Below are positions 43,712-53,181 of a stretch of 64,000 nt of DNA, piece by piece. The notes beneath the pieces are model-generated. The model saw only the letters and a program-made list of their open reading frames with translations, had not been told where the DNA came from and searched no databases. The first letter of the stretch is position 1; the number at the start of each line of letters is the position of its first letter. This stretch comes from Metabacillus litoralis. GTDB lineage: Bacteria; Bacillota; Bacilli; Bacillales; Bacillaceae. The position numbers were made by a program, and so were the translations under genes. The stretch covers positions 186,001-250,000 of the forward strand of contig NZ_JAIVKL010000007.1 in the NCBI RefSeq assembly GCF_020524045.1, in the 5' to 3' direction.

Positions 43712-44236
43712 ATGAAAAAACTTTGGTTTTTATTTTCCGCTTTAGCATTATCATTTGCATTAACAGCATGTTCGGATGATAGCAGTGAGGCAGCTGATGA
43801 CAAAGCAACTGGTGAAGAAGCGACAAAAGAAACAGAAGATACTGCAAAAGAATCAAAAAGTGCTATGATGCAATTTTACATGACAGTTTCAAAAGCAATC
43901 AATGCACAAGATGGAGATTTAAATACATATGAAGCATCTGAAGAAGAACCAACAGCAGAAATGAAAACAAATGCTGAAGCATCAGCAACAGCTGTTGTAG
44001 CTGAATTAGAAAAAGTTGAAATTCCTGAACAACTATCTGATCAGAAAGCTGATCTTGAAGCAGCTTTAAGTGATCTTAAGAATTCTTATCAAGCAAAGGC
44101 AGATGAACTGAAGAAAGATGCTCCATCATTAGATGCTGCTAATGAAACATTTACAAAAGCTGAAGGTGCTATTAGCAAAGCTTTTGAAGATGTTGGATTA
44201 AACGCTTCAAGCCTAGGAACAGAGGTTAATGGATAA
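43712..44236 (+). CDS. Putative lipoprotein with acidic helical domain
   Basis: This is a 174-residue exported lipoprotein. The signal peptide ends in the lipobox LTAC, with the lipid-modified cysteine at residue 20. A low-complexity acidic linker rich in Asp, Glu and Ala follows, then a helical domain rich in Lys, Glu and Ala. No family is recognised. The ATG at 43712 follows AATGGAGGGTTTTAAC. It has its own terminator, so it is a single-gene unit. A role at the outer membrane face is all that can be inferred. Confidence 0.8.
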   Translation: MKKLWFLFSALALSFALTACSDDSSEAADDKATGEEATKETEDTAKESKSAMMQFYMTVSKAINAQDGDLNTYEASEEEPTAEMKTNAEASATAVVAELEKVEIPEQLSDQKADLEAALSDLKNSYQAKADELKKDAPSLDAANETFTKAEGAISKAFEDVGLNASSLGTEVNG

Positions 44237-44240
44237 TTTT

Positions 44241-44280
44241 TAAAAAAACCAGTCTTAAACTTTAAGACTGGTTTTTTTTA
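44241..44280 (+). terminator. Terminator after the lipoprotein gene
   Basis: AAAAAACCAGTCTTAAA pairs with TTTAAGACTGGTTTTTTT across a short loop, ending in a T run. Confidence 0.9.
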
Positions 44281-44435
44281 CTTCTGTTAGGATTAAGAGT
44301 TGTATTTTTAATACATAAGTGGAGAGAGATAGACAAATTAAACAGTATTTTAACAGGATTAAGAATAACAGGACTAGAAATACTATAATGATGTAGAATT
44401 AGGAAATAAATAGGGTGTCATTATGGAGGAATTGT

Positions 44436-45167
44436 ATGGAAGGGATATTTTTACCACAAGGAAATAATGAATTTACTTTATTTTCTGTGGAGCATATTCT
44501 TACATTATTCATATTTATTTTGTTAGGTGTCAGCATATTCATCTTTCGTCATGTACTCAGAAAAGAGCGTTATAACTTTGTTGTACGTCTATCATTTTTT
44601 ATAACAATGATCATTTCTGAGTTAAGTCTTCACATTTGGTTGTACTGGTATGATTCATGGACATATCAACATTCGCTTCCATTACATTTAAGCAGTATTA
44701 CACTGTTGCTTTCAGCAATCATGTTATTAACAAAAAGATATTCTTTATTTGAATTCACTTATTTTGCCGGTATTGGGAGTGCATTACAAGCCATGATTAC
44801 CCCAGACATAAGTCACTACACATTTCCCCATTACCGTTATGTTCACTTTTTTATCGCTCATGGAATCACGATCCTGGCTAATCTTTTTATGGTCATTGTT
44901 AATGGATTTTATCCTAAGTTTATTTCAATCTGGAAAGCTTTTTTATGGTTAAATGCTTATGCGATACTAATCTTTCTTATTAACCTATTGGTTGATGGTA
45001 ATTATATGTATGTTTCTTATAAACCAATCAACCCAACGATGATTGACTATTTTGGTCCATGGCCATGGTACATCATTCCTTTAGAGTTTGTTGCAATCGG
45101 AACCTTTCTGCTTTTATATCTTCCTTTTGTTTTCATTAAATTGAAGCGAAAAAAGTCCTTGTCATAA
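44436..45167 (+). CDS. YwaF family (TIGR02206) membrane protein
   Basis: This 243-residue membrane protein has about six helices and the aromatic-rich motifs of the YwaF family (LHIWLYWYDSW, PLHLSSITLLLS, PWPWYIIPLEF). Function is unknown. The start at 44436 follows GGAGGAATTGT; the frame is open 21 bases upstream. A terminator overlaps the stop codon. Confidence 0.85.
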   Translation: MEGIFLPQGNNEFTLFSVEHILTLFIFILLGVSIFIFRHVLRKERYNFVVRLSFFITMIISELSLHIWLYWYDSWTYQHSLPLHLSSITLLLSAIMLLTKRYSLFEFTYFAGIGSALQAMITPDISHYTFPHYRYVHFFIAHGITILANLFMVIVNGFYPKFISIWKAFLWLNAYAILIFLINLLVDGNYMYVSYKPINPTMIDYFGPWPWYIIPLEFVAIGTFLLLYLPFVFIKLKRKKSLS

Positions 45168-45198
45168 CCCTTTTAAGGGAGACAAGGACTTTTTTTAG
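45151..45198 (+). terminator. Terminator overlapping the ywaF-like stop
   Basis: AAAGTCCTTGTC pairs with GACAAGGACTTT and is followed by TTTT. The left arm contains the last codons of the gene. Confidence 0.85.
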
Positions 45199-45251
45199 GT
45201 CACTATAGGCTCGGGAGGTAGAAATAACAATCCCTTCATATCAGATTCTCA

Positions 45252-45437
45252 TCAAGAACGCTGAATTGTACTAGAAGAAAAACCTTTCACTAATTTCTGT
45301 AAGTTACGATGACCTTCTCTTAGCTTTATTGTTTCTTCGATTATCTTTTGGAAGCCTTCTAAATCTTTATCAGATGCATTCAAAACTGATTTTGGTATAC
45401 CTTCTGCAATTTGTTGTAATGTTAAGTCTTCTCTCAT
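45252..45437 (-). CDS. Small conserved hypothetical protein
   Basis: This is a 61-residue mainly helical, charged protein beginning MREDLTLQQIAEGIPKSVLN with no membrane segment. No family was recognised. The start at 45437 is seven bases after GGAAGGGTG; the in-frame GTG at 45446 lies inside this site. It is isolated between two + strand genes. The strong ribosome site and codon use support it as real. Confidence 0.6.
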   Translation of the reverse strand: MREDLTLQQIAEGIPKSVLNASDKDLEGFQKIIEETIKLREGHRNLQKLVKGFSSSTIQRS

Positions 45438-45678
45438 TATGAACACCCTTCCTATCGTATCATTCCTCTACCTATAGTTTTTTAGAAAGAGGGGGCAATA
45501 TCCTGCTAATTTACAGATAATATTTATCTACATTTATCGGCATTTTCTTAAAAATATATAAGAAATTCACCACCATCATATAAAATTTGACGTAAACTGC
45601 TAGAACCTATCAATTTTCTGCTTTTTATCATGTATACTAAAAATCTGAAAAGATATAAATATAGAAATAGGTGAAAAA

Positions 45679-46305
45679 ATGAAAGGAACAACACATGCTA
45701 TTTTAGGTGGCACAGGAGGCTTAATTGTTAGTCAAACAATTGCAGCAGATCCATCTATATCACTTTTATTAATAGGAATCGGTTGTGTAGCAGGTCTTGT
45801 GCCAGATATGGATATTGATGGTAAATTAAGTAACAAAATAACGTTTTCTCATAGAATTGTTAAGACAATTGTCCAGCTTATCGGAGGTTTTCTTGCCTTT
45901 CAAGGCCTGTTTCATGACGATAAAGGTGGACAACTCATTAGTATAGTTATTGGAGTATGTTTAATCTTGTTATCAACCTTCATTAGACAAAGGCATATGC
46001 TTACTTTTACTGGAATAGGAGTTTTTCTAGCAGGGGTTTCATTAAATGAAGTGTGGTTAATTCTGCTTGGGATATACATAGTGATAGCATCTTTTGTATC
46101 ACATCGAACGTATACTCATTCAATTCTTGGAACTATATATTTTGCCTTTGTGGCCTATTATTTGGACGCAACGTATCAAATAGAGGGAATTTTTCTTACC
46201 TGTCTTGTTGGATATAGTAGTCATATAATAGCTGATATGAAGTTTTTACCTTCTAATAAAAGAGGAGTTAAGCTATTCTTACCGTTCTCGAAAAAGGAAT
46301 TTTAA
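45679..46305 (+). CDS. YdjM/DUF457-type membrane-bound metal-dependent hydrolase family protein
   Basis: This 208-residue membrane protein has about six helices. It begins MKGTTHAILGG, with a conserved early His, then GLVPDMDIDGK, SHRTYTHSILGT and YSSHIIADM, the His and Asp residues that define the DUF457/YdjM family. Activity is inferred from the family. GAAATAGGTGAAAAA precedes the ATG. It is a single-gene unit. Confidence 0.84.
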   Translation: MKGTTHAILGGTGGLIVSQTIAADPSISLLLIGIGCVAGLVPDMDIDGKLSNKITFSHRIVKTIVQLIGGFLAFQGLFHDDKGGQLISIVIGVCLILLSTFIRQRHMLTFTGIGVFLAGVSLNEVWLILLGIYIVIASFVSHRTYTHSILGTIYFAFVAYYLDATYQIEGIFLTCLVGYSSHIIADMKFLPSNKRGVKLFLPFSKKEF

Positions 46306-46383
46306 ATCTGTCACACCTGTGCAGAAAATGACAGGGATTTCTTTTCCTAGATTGATATTGTTATATACGAGAGGAAGGTGCTT

Positions 46384-47238
46384 ATGGAAGGATTACAAAG
46401 GATGAATGATTCTCTTCACTATATTGAAGGGAATTTAGATTCAACACTTCAAATTGAGGAAATTGCAAAAATAGCTTGTATGTCAAAATTTCACTTTCAA
46501 CGAATGTTTCAAATGGTTACAGGTTTTACAGTAGCAGAATATATTCGGAAGAGAAAATTGACACTAGCAGCTCAAGAACTGATTCATGCTAATGTCCGTG
46601 TAATAGATGTTGCTTTAAAATACGGCTATGAAAGCCCAGAATCATTTTCAAAAGCATTTCGAAAGGCGCATGGAATCAGCCCTATTGAAGTGAGAAAAAC
46701 AGGAAGTAATATAAAAGCCTTTCCTAAGCTTTCCTTTCAAATTCAATTAAAAGGAGAACAAGAAATGAATTATAAAATTGTTCATAAAGACGAATTCATC
46801 GTTAGTGGAAAAGGTACTAAAGTAACTATGGGAGAGAATAACAAAGAAATACCTTTGTTTTGGAATACGATAAATAGAAGTGGATTGACTAAAACATTAG
46901 CGACTCACGCTGATGAAATGGGATTAATGGGTATTTGTTTAAATCATAACCTTGAACAAGAAGAAATGACATATTTTATTGGTGTGGAGAAGATAAGTGA
47001 AAAGGTCATCCAAGAGTGTGAGGAAAGAACGATACCAGCTTCTACATGGGCAGTATTTGAAGTAGTCGGCCCGATGCCACATTCTATTCAAAATGTATGG
47101 AAAAGAATCTTTTCTGAGTGGTTTCCCTCAACAGGGTACGAACATGGCAATGGACCTGAAATAGAAGTATATCCAGATGGTGATGCATTTGCTGAAGATT
47201 ATCGATCAGAAGTCTGGGTACCTATCATGAAGAAATAA
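46384..47238 (+). CDS. AraC family regulator with GyrI-like effector domain
   Basis: This 284-residue regulator has two AraC helix-turn-helices at the N terminus (IEEIAKIACMSKFHFQRMF and VIDVALKYGYESPESFSKAF). A C-terminal GyrI-like domain (about 125-284) ends in EVWVPIMKK and binds amphipathic or cationic compounds in relatives such as Rob and BmrR. The start at 46384 follows GAGGAAGGTGCTT; the GTG at 46378 lies within this site. Targets are not evident from neighbours. Confidence 0.88.
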   Translation: MEGLQRMNDSLHYIEGNLDSTLQIEEIAKIACMSKFHFQRMFQMVTGFTVAEYIRKRKLTLAAQELIHANVRVIDVALKYGYESPESFSKAFRKAHGISPIEVRKTGSNIKAFPKLSFQIQLKGEQEMNYKIVHKDEFIVSGKGTKVTMGENNKEIPLFWNTINRSGLTKTLATHADEMGLMGICLNHNLEQEEMTYFIGVEKISEKVIQECEERTIPASTWAVFEVVGPMPHSIQNVWKRIFSEWFPSTGYEHGNGPEIEVYPDGDAFAEDYRSEVWVPIMKK

Positions 47239-47349
47239 AATCTTAAACTTTAGATAAGGTATTTTATTAAATGGTTACTGTATTCAGCATAGTTTGGTTT
47301 GAAGTTCTTATAAGTGTAAGAATGGTAGAGAAAATGTGTTCTTAGTAGA

Positions 47350-47677
47350 GATGATACAAAAAGACGAACAAATCTAAATTCAGTTAAGTTGAAAAAACAA
47401 GTTCGTTCCATTGCGCTGCAGACATAAGATTCGCCGGGGAGGAAGCTAAGCCTCCTCGTAAGCTGCGCGCCTGTGGGGTCTCAGCCTTTCCTCTGCACCC
47501 GCAGGAGTCAAATGTCTTCCGCTCCATTCCACTAGTTCTTAAAAATAGTATACAAAATCAAAAAATCTATTGATGACAGCAAATAAAAACCCGAACTATT
47601 AGGCGAATGTTTAATTGACATATCACCTAATAATTCGGGTTTATCATTTGCTTAAATACTTATGTCCCAGACTCTTT
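47350..47677. mobile_element. Family C repeat, long form (copy C3)
   Basis: This copy is closely related to C4 and C5. It contains TTAAGTTGAAAAAACAAGTT, CATTGCGCTGCAGACAT, a GC-rich core altered at the CGGCGCAAGCGCC site (here GTAAGCTGCGCGCC), GACTCCTGCGGGT-type blocks on the other strand, and a CCCGAACTATTAGG hairpin, and it ends TATGTCCCAGACTCTTT. The left end is degraded. The rest of this gap shows nothing else. Confidence 0.75.
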
Positions 47678-47741
47678 GAGTATTGTTATTCTTAAAATGT
47701 CTTTTGCTTATCTATCTTGGATAATAATTTACATTCGCTTC

Positions 47742-48464
47742 TTAATTCAATACTTTTATCTTCACTTGTTTTCTTCCCCAATTTAACGCATCAGATCTTG
47801 AAGGGATGAATAAATCGATTTTATTTCCTTTGATAGCTCCGCCAGTATCGCCAGCGATTGCTTCACCATAGCCCTCTACAAAAACTTTTGAGCCCAGTGG
47901 GATAACAGTTGGATCAACAGCAATAACTTTCATAGTTGGGTTTTTATGTAGGTTTATACCCGTTGCAGTTGTTCCAGAGCAGCCTTTACAGTTAGCTGTG
48001 TAAGCTGTTGCAGTGACTGTTAATTCTTTAGTGTTAACTTTTTTGGAAGTTGCTTCTTTCTTTACTTGTTTATCTTTGATTTGTGTATTTGAAGGTTCAA
48101 TAACACCTTGATTTTCGATAGAATGAACGATTAATTCATCACCAGGCTGAATGATCGTTGATTTTAGTTCATTCCATTTTTCTAGCTCATCTATAGTTAC
48201 TTTATATTTGTTAGCAATATCCCAAAGTGATTCACCAGCATTTACTTCATGAGTATGGTGTAGAATTAATTTATCATTTGGGCGAATGATATCACCTGAT
48301 AAATTATTCCATTCAATTAAAGAATCAACAGTTACATTTTCTTCTTCGGCAATATTCCAAAGAGTATCTCCTTCTTTTACCTCAACTTCATTTGCTGAAG
48401 CATTAGATGAGAAACCTACACTAAATGCTGCTGCAGCGACAAAAACTAAAATGTTTCTTTTCAT
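47742..48464 (-). CDS. yocH: LysM and 3D-domain cell-wall protein (YocH-like)
   Basis: This 240-residue secreted protein has a signal peptide (1-24, ending SNASANE), two LysM repeats (VEVKEGDTLWNIAEEENVTV and HEVNAGESLWDIANKYKVTI), a linker rich in Lys and Thr and a C-terminal 3D domain. In the 3D domain, VTATAYTANCKGCSGTTATG, AVDPTVIPLGSKVFVEGYG and DTGGAIKGNKIDLF hold the catalytic-type aspartates. This is the YocH/Sps layout of peptidoglycan-cleaving proteins. AAGGAGGTCATTTTT precedes the start. A TGTAAT-N6-ATTACA palindrome lies upstream. Confidence 0.88.
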   Translation of the reverse strand: MKRNILVFVAAAAFSVGFSSNASANEVEVKEGDTLWNIAEEENVTVDSLIEWNNLSGDIIRPNDKLILHHTHEVNAGESLWDIANKYKVTIDELEKWNELKSTIIQPGDELIVHSIENQGVIEPSNTQIKDKQVKKEATSKKVNTKELTVTATAYTANCKGCSGTTATGINLHKNPTMKVIAVDPTVIPLGSKVFVEGYGEAIAGDTGGAIKGNKIDLFIPSRSDALNWGRKQVKIKVLN

Positions 48465-48677
48465 AAAAATGACCTCCTTGTTAGCTGGTTGCTAATCAAT
48501 GCACCAATCTTAACACGAAAAGTCAACTTTAAAAGAACAAGCAGTTAACAGTTTGTTTACGTTATTACGATCATGTAATAGAAACATTACAATCCGTACC
48601 ATATATTTGAAGTTTAATGATATAATGGTGTTTCTTACATAAAAAGGAATAAAGATAGAAGAACTTATTCAAAGTTA

Positions 48678-48706
48678 TTGACAGTTACTTTTGTATATGA
48701 TATTAA
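48678..48706 (+). promoter_or_regulatory. SigA promoter of htpG
   Basis: TTGACA at 48678-48683 and TATTAA at 48701-48706 have a 17-bp spacer. The CIRCE element starts about 11 bp downstream of the -10 box. Confidence 0.8.
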
Positions 48707-48716
48707 AAATATAGTG

Positions 48717-48743
48717 TTAGCACTTGATAGAGTTGAGTGCTAA
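48717..48743 (+). promoter_or_regulatory. CIRCE operator (HrcA binding site) before htpG
   Basis: TTAGCACTT-N9-GAGTGCTAA matches the CIRCE consensus TTAGCACTC-N9-GAGTGCTAA at 17 of 18 arm positions. It lies right at the transcription start, where HrcA blocks groE and dnaK operons. Confidence 0.93.
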
Positions 48744-48801
48744 AATTATAGTATACCTATTTTTAAAAAAGCAGTTTTATTACTGAAAGGAGATAATAAT
48801 C

Positions 48802-50682
48802 ATGGCAAAGCAACAATTTAAAGCAGAATCAAAAAGACTATTAGAAATGATGATTAACTCTATCTATTCTCAAAGAGAAGTATTTTTAAGAGAGCTCATC
48901 TCAAATGCAAGTGATGCAATTGATAAGATTTATTACAAAGCATTAACAGATGAATCATTAACTTTTGATCAAGAAAACTATTACATAAAAGTAACTCCTA
49001 ATAAGGAAAACAGAACATTAACAATTACAGACACTGGAATTGGTATGACAAAAGAAGAGCTAGAGAATAATCTTGGAGTAATTGCTAAGAGTGGTTCTTT
49101 AGCTTTTAAAACAGAAAATGAACTGAAAGATGGACATGATATTATTGGTCAATTTGGAGTAGGTTTTTATGCAGCATTTATGGTAGCTGATGTTGTTACT
49201 GTTATAAGTAGAGCATTAGGCAGTGATGAAGCATATAAGTGGCAATCAGAGGGAGCAGAAGGCTACACAATTGAACCGCATGAAAAGGATACTGTTGGCA
49301 CAGAAATTATTTTACAAATTAAAGAAAATGCTGAAGAAGAAAATTATGATGAATTTTTAGAAGAATACTCACTAAAAACAATCATCAAAAAGTACTCTGA
49401 TTTTATTCGCTATCCAATTAAGATGGATGTTTCTGGACAAAGACCTAAAGAAGATAGTGAAGATGAGCTAGAATCATATGTAGAGGAACAAACGATTAAC
49501 AGTATGGTTCCAATTTGGCGTAAAAATAAAAGTGAATTAACAGATGAAGATTATGAAAAGTTTTATCAAGAAAAACATTATGGATTTGATAAGCCATTAA
49601 AGCATATTCATATTAGCGTAGATGGAACGATAAGATATCAATCGATTTTATATATCCCAGAAAATATGCCATTTGATTATTACTCAAAAGAATATGAAAA
49701 AGGTCTAGAGCTTTACTCAAATGGTGTGTTAATCATGAATAAATCTGCAGATCTTCTTCCTGACTATTTTAGCTTTGTCAAAGGAATGGTAGACTCTGAG
49801 GATTTATCATTAAACATTTCTCGTGAAATGCTACAGCATGATCGCCAGTTAAAATTAATTGCAAAAAATATTAATAAGAAAATTAAAAATGAGCTACAAA
49901 GCTTACTGAAAAATGATCGTGAAAAATACGAAACATTCTATAAAGCCTTTGGTAGACAGTTGAAATATGGAGTTTATAGTGATTTTGGTAGCAATAAAGA
50001 AGTGTTACAAGATTTACTATTATTCCACTCATCTAAAGAAAACAAACTTGTATCATTAGATGAGTATGTTTCAAGAATGCCTGAAGATCAAAAATATATT
50101 TATTATGCTTCTGGTGAGTCAATTGATCGAATTGAAAAATTACCACAAACAGAGTTAGTATCTGAAAAAGGCTATGAAATTTTATACTTTACTGAAGATA
50201 TTGATGAATTTGCGATCAAAATGCTTATGAATTATAAAGAGAAGGAATTTAAGTCTGTTTCAAGTGGTGATCTTGGCATAGAATCAGATGAGAATGAAGC
50301 TCAAACAGAAACAGAGAAAGCTGAGAATAAAGATCTTTTTGACTTTATGAAAAATGTTCTTTCTAGCAAAGTTAAGGACGTAAGAATTTCAAAACGTTTA
50401 AAATCGCATCCTGTATGTTTAACAACTGAAGGTGATGTGACAATTGAAATGGAGAAGATATTGAGTGCAATGCCAGATAATCAAAATGTGAAGGCAGATA
50501 AGGTACTTGAAATCAATAGTAACCATGAAGTATTCCAGTCTTTGAAAAATGCATTTGAAAGTGATAAAGACAAAGTGACTCTTTATACAAATCTTTTATA
50601 TAACCAAGCTCTGTTAATTGAAGGATTACCAATTCAAGATCCTGTTGAGTTTACTAATGATATGTGTAAAGTGATGGTTTAA
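48802..50682 (+). CDS. htpG: Heat-shock chaperone HtpG (Hsp90)
   Basis: This 626-residue bacterial Hsp90 has an N-terminal GHKL ATPase domain (catalytic Glu and Asn in [13 protein letters not shown], then [11 protein letters not shown] and [13 protein letters not shown]), a middle domain with LNISREMLQ supplying the catalytic arginine, and a C-terminal dimerisation domain. It folds client proteins with ATP in the cytoplasm. The site AAAGGAGATAATAATC precedes the ATG. It is controlled by its own promoter and a CIRCE element. A family C repeat begins 16 bases after the stop. Confidence 0.97.
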   Translation: MAKQQFKAESKRLLEMMINSIYSQREVFLRELISNASDAIDKIYYKALTDESLTFDQENYYIKVTPNKENRTLTITDTGIGMTKEELENNLGVIAKSGSLAFKTENELKDGHDIIGQFGVGFYAAFMVADVVTVISRALGSDEAYKWQSEGAEGYTIEPHEKDTVGTEIILQIKENAEEENYDEFLEEYSLKTIIKKYSDFIRYPIKMDVSGQRPKEDSEDELESYVEEQTINSMVPIWRKNKSELTDEDYEKFYQEKHYGFDKPLKHIHISVDGTIRYQSILYIPENMPFDYYSKEYEKGLELYSNGVLIMNKSADLLPDYFSFVKGMVDSEDLSLNISREMLQHDRQLKLIAKNINKKIKNELQSLLKNDREKYETFYKAFGRQLKYGVYSDFGSNKEVLQDLLLFHSSKENKLVSLDEYVSRMPEDQKYIYYASGESIDRIEKLPQTELVSEKGYEILYFTEDIDEFAIKMLMNYKEKEFKSVSSGDLGIESDENEAQTETEKAENKDLFDFMKNVLSSKVKDVRISKRLKSHPVCLTTEGDVTIEMEKILSAMPDNQNVKADKVLEINSNHEVFQSLKNAFESDKDKVTLYTNLLYNQALLIEGLPIQDPVEFTNDMCKVMV

Positions 50683-50697
50683 AAATATAATCAATCA

Positions 50698-51022
50698 AAG
50701 AGGCTGAGACATATTCATTCAAAACCTAAATTCAGTTAAGTTGAAAGAAACAAGTTCGTTCCATTGCGCTGCAGACATTTGCTTTCCGCGGGGAGGAAGC
50801 TAAGCCTCCTCGGCGCAAGCGCCTGTGGGGTCTCAGCCTTTCCTCTGCACCCGCAGGAGTCAAATGTCTTCCGCTCCATTACACTAGTTCTTAAAAATAG
50901 TATGCAAAATCAACAAACATTGAAGACTGCAAATAAAAACCCGAACTATTAGGCGAATGTTTAATTGACATATCACCTAATAATTCGGGTTTTTCATTAG
51001 CTTAAAAATTTATGTCGCATCC
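50698..51022. mobile_element. Family C repeat, long form (copy C4)
   Basis: The left end is AGAGGCTGAGACATATTC and the right end TTATGTCGCATCC. Inside, AAATTCAGTTAAGTTGAAAG, the full GC-rich core (TTTCCGCGGGGAGGAAGC to CACCCGCAGGAGTC, with CGGCGCAAGCGCC) and a CCCGAACTATTAGG / CCTAATAATTCGGG hairpin with T tail are nearly identical to C5 over about 300 bp. The hairpin probably terminates htpG. Confidence 0.8.
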
Positions 51023-51032
51023 TTTTTTTAAT

Positions 51033-51701
51033 TTAAAATGCAACGAGCTGAAGTTTATCATTACCTGCCAAATCATTAATCATCTTAATCCAAGACTGTG
51101 GTTTGTTTGGCAAAACTGTGTAATATCGTTCTAAAAATTTCTTAACTAATTCTGCTTTAATTTCTGTTTTTCCGTTCATAGGTAAAAAGCATAGATCTAA
51201 ACCTGTTACCTCTTCACCATCATTATTCCAAGAAGGGTGAACATATGTGAAATCAATGCGCTTGTAGCCTAGGTGAGAAAGCACCTCACGACGAACAAAG
51301 GGATCCATTGGTTTAACCCCACCAAATTTATGACTTTCTACTTTATATGGATCATAAATTTCTGCAAACATTCCAGAGAGTTCTGTACCATTTTTTTTAG
51401 ATAATTCGTTTAGATCTTGTTGTCTTTTATTAGCTAGAAATGAACCAATTCCCATCCCAGCTTGGCCAATGATCGTAAAGTCTGTCATGGCAACGTTAAA
51501 ATCTTCGTAATAGCGATATTCTGTCGCTCCAACAACTTTCCCATCTTTTACTGACACAAAAACGCGAATGTCTGGATCCTCTAGAGGCTCTTTCCATAAA
51601 TCAAACTCTAGAACTTCCTCAGGAGGAAATATATCTTGCATTAATTGGTGCATTTGAGTAAATAGTGGATCTTTAATGTTGGTTATTCTAGTATAGTTCA
51701 T
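51033..51701 (-). CDS. GNAT-like acetyltransferase paired with a nitrilase
   Basis: This is a 222-residue protein with an N-terminal MNYTRITNIKDPLFTQMHQL and an acetyl-CoA-type loop around GQAGMGIGSFLANKRQQDL. The start at 51701 follows AAAAGGAGATTTTAAAA; the frame is open further upstream into the neighbour's 3' end without a site. It is 31 bases after the carbon-nitrogen hydrolase, in one operon. The two activities occur fused in Bacillus YhcX, which supports a shared pathway. The substrate is unknown. Confidence 0.72.
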   Translation of the reverse strand: MNYTRITNIKDPLFTQMHQLMQDIFPPEEVLEFDLWKEPLEDPDIRVFVSVKDGKVVGATEYRYYEDFNVAMTDFTIIGQAGMGIGSFLANKRQQDLNELSKKNGTELSGMFAEIYDPYKVESHKFGGVKPMDPFVRREVLSHLGYKRIDFTYVHPSWNNDGEEVTGLDLCFLPMNGKTEIKAELVKKFLERYYTVLPNKPQSWIKMINDLAGNDKLQLVAF

Positions 51702-51732
51702 TTTTAAAATCTCCTTTTTGTATTGAGCTTCT

Positions 51733-52590
51733 TTAAGACCAATCAGGATATAAATCTGTACGTCTATCACGCCATGTTGTAACAGAGCCATTTTGACGGA
51801 CTTTATAAAGAGGTTCTAAATCAAGATCAGCAGTAACAACCATATCTTGATTTATTTCTCCTTCAACAAGTATTCCACGCGGAGGAAATGGAATATCATT
51901 TGGTGTAATAATAGCAGCCTGTCCAAAATTAGAACGCATAAAATCAACAGTTTGAAGAGATCCAACTGTACTTGAAGATACTACGTATAGTTGATTTTCT
52001 ATTGCTCGTGCATGACTCGTATAACGGACACGATAATAGCCATGGCGATCATCAGTACATGTTGGACAGAAAATAATATCGGCCCCTTTTGCTTTTGCAA
52101 TACGCACGATTTCCGGAAATTCAATATCGTAGCAAGTTAACATAGCTACTGTTCCCTTTTCTGTTTCAAAAACTTGAAGATTTTCCCCTGGAGTCATATT
52201 CCATTCGTCAATTTCGGTAGGAGTTAAATGTAATTTAGCTTGTTCCACTACACGACCATCAGGATAAAACATATGAGCCACATTATATAGCTTTCCATGT
52301 TTTTCAATAACATGTGTACCACCAATAATATGCATCTTTGTTTTCATAGCCAAATGAGTAAACAAAGAACGATATTGCTCAGTAAAGTTAGGAAGATCCT
52401 GTATAGATAAAGCTTTACCTTCCGAGTCACCGATAGACATTAATTGTGTTGTAAAAAATTCTGGAAATAAAACAAATTCAGCATTAAATTCTTCAGCCGT
52501 TTTTATATAATGTTCCACTTGATCTGCAAATTCATCAAAGGATTGGATGGTATGGAGGTGATATTGTATAGCAGAAACTCTTAGTTTCAT
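51733..52590 (-). CDS. Carbon-nitrogen hydrolase (nitrilase superfamily)
   Basis: This is a 285-residue amidase-type hydrolase with the Glu-Lys-Cys triad: Glu in LVLFPEFFTTQ, Lys in QAKLHLTPTE and Cys in AMLTCYDIEFPE. The superfamily cleaves amides or nitriles, often of omega-amino acids or polyamine derivatives. The paired GNAT gene suggests acetylation and amide hydrolysis of one metabolite. AAGGTTTTTTGG-like sequence precedes the ATG; no stronger site was seen. A 635-bp gap upstream holds the C5 repeat. Confidence 0.88.
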   Translation of the reverse strand: MKLRVSAIQYHLHTIQSFDEFADQVEHYIKTAEEFNAEFVLFPEFFTTQLMSIGDSEGKALSIQDLPNFTEQYRSLFTHLAMKTKMHIIGGTHVIEKHGKLYNVAHMFYPDGRVVEQAKLHLTPTEIDEWNMTPGENLQVFETEKGTVAMLTCYDIEFPEIVRIAKAKGADIIFCPTCTDDRHGYYRVRYTSHARAIENQLYVVSSSTVGSLQTVDFMRSNFGQAAIITPNDIPFPPRGILVEGEINQDMVVTADLDLEPLYKVRQNGSVTTWRDRRTDLYPDWS

Positions 52591-52828
52591 CCAAAAAACC
52601 TTCTTTCTTATGTAAGTTTAGTGAATCTAATTTAAGGAAAAGAAATTTAATGCTCCTTTTCTCAATAATGACATTATTGGTTAGTATGAGAGATTTAACA
52701 AGTAGATACTTTTAAGTTACTAGGTGTGTAAAAGTATACTGTAATCTTTGAAAAGTATGATTTTATAAACTTTTTATTTACTATTCAATTATATTGAGCT
52801 TTAATAATGCCATAATTTCTAAAAATAA

Positions 52829-53181
52829 CAGAGGTTGGGACATAATTAAAGATGTCATACAAAAAGACGAATAAATCTAAATTCAGTTAAGTTGAAAGAA
52901 TCAAGTTCGTTCCATTGCGCTTCAGACATTTGCTTTCCGCGGGGAGGAAGCTAAGCCTCCTCGGCGCAAGCGCCTGTGGGGTCTCAGCCTTTCCTCTGCA
53001 CCCGCAGGAGTCAAATGTCTTCCACTCCATTTCACTAGTTTTAAAAATAGTATGCAAAATCAAAAAATCTATTGAAGACAACAAATAAAAACCCGAAATA
53101 AATATTAGGCGAATAATCAATTGAAATATCTCCTAATATTTCGGGTTTATCATTAGCTTAAATACTTGTGTCCCGCCTCTG
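52829..53181. mobile_element. Family C repeat, long form (copy C5, with target duplication)
   Basis: This 353-bp element has ends CAGAGGTTGGGACA and TGTCCCGCCTCTG. It is flanked by the perfect 8-bp direct repeat AAAAATAA (52821-52828 and 53182-53189). It holds the GC-rich core (TTTCCGCGGGGAGGAAGC ... CGGCGCAAGCGCC ... CACCCGCAGGAGTC) and the CCCGAAA...TTTCGGG hairpin. It is the best evidence that family C is mobile. Confidence 0.88.

Noticed and set aside
50764-50952. 62-codon open frame after htpG
   Set aside because: It lies within family C copy C4.
52887-53120. 77-codon open frame on the minus strand
   Set aside because: It lies within family C copy C5; the peptide is a translation of the repeat.
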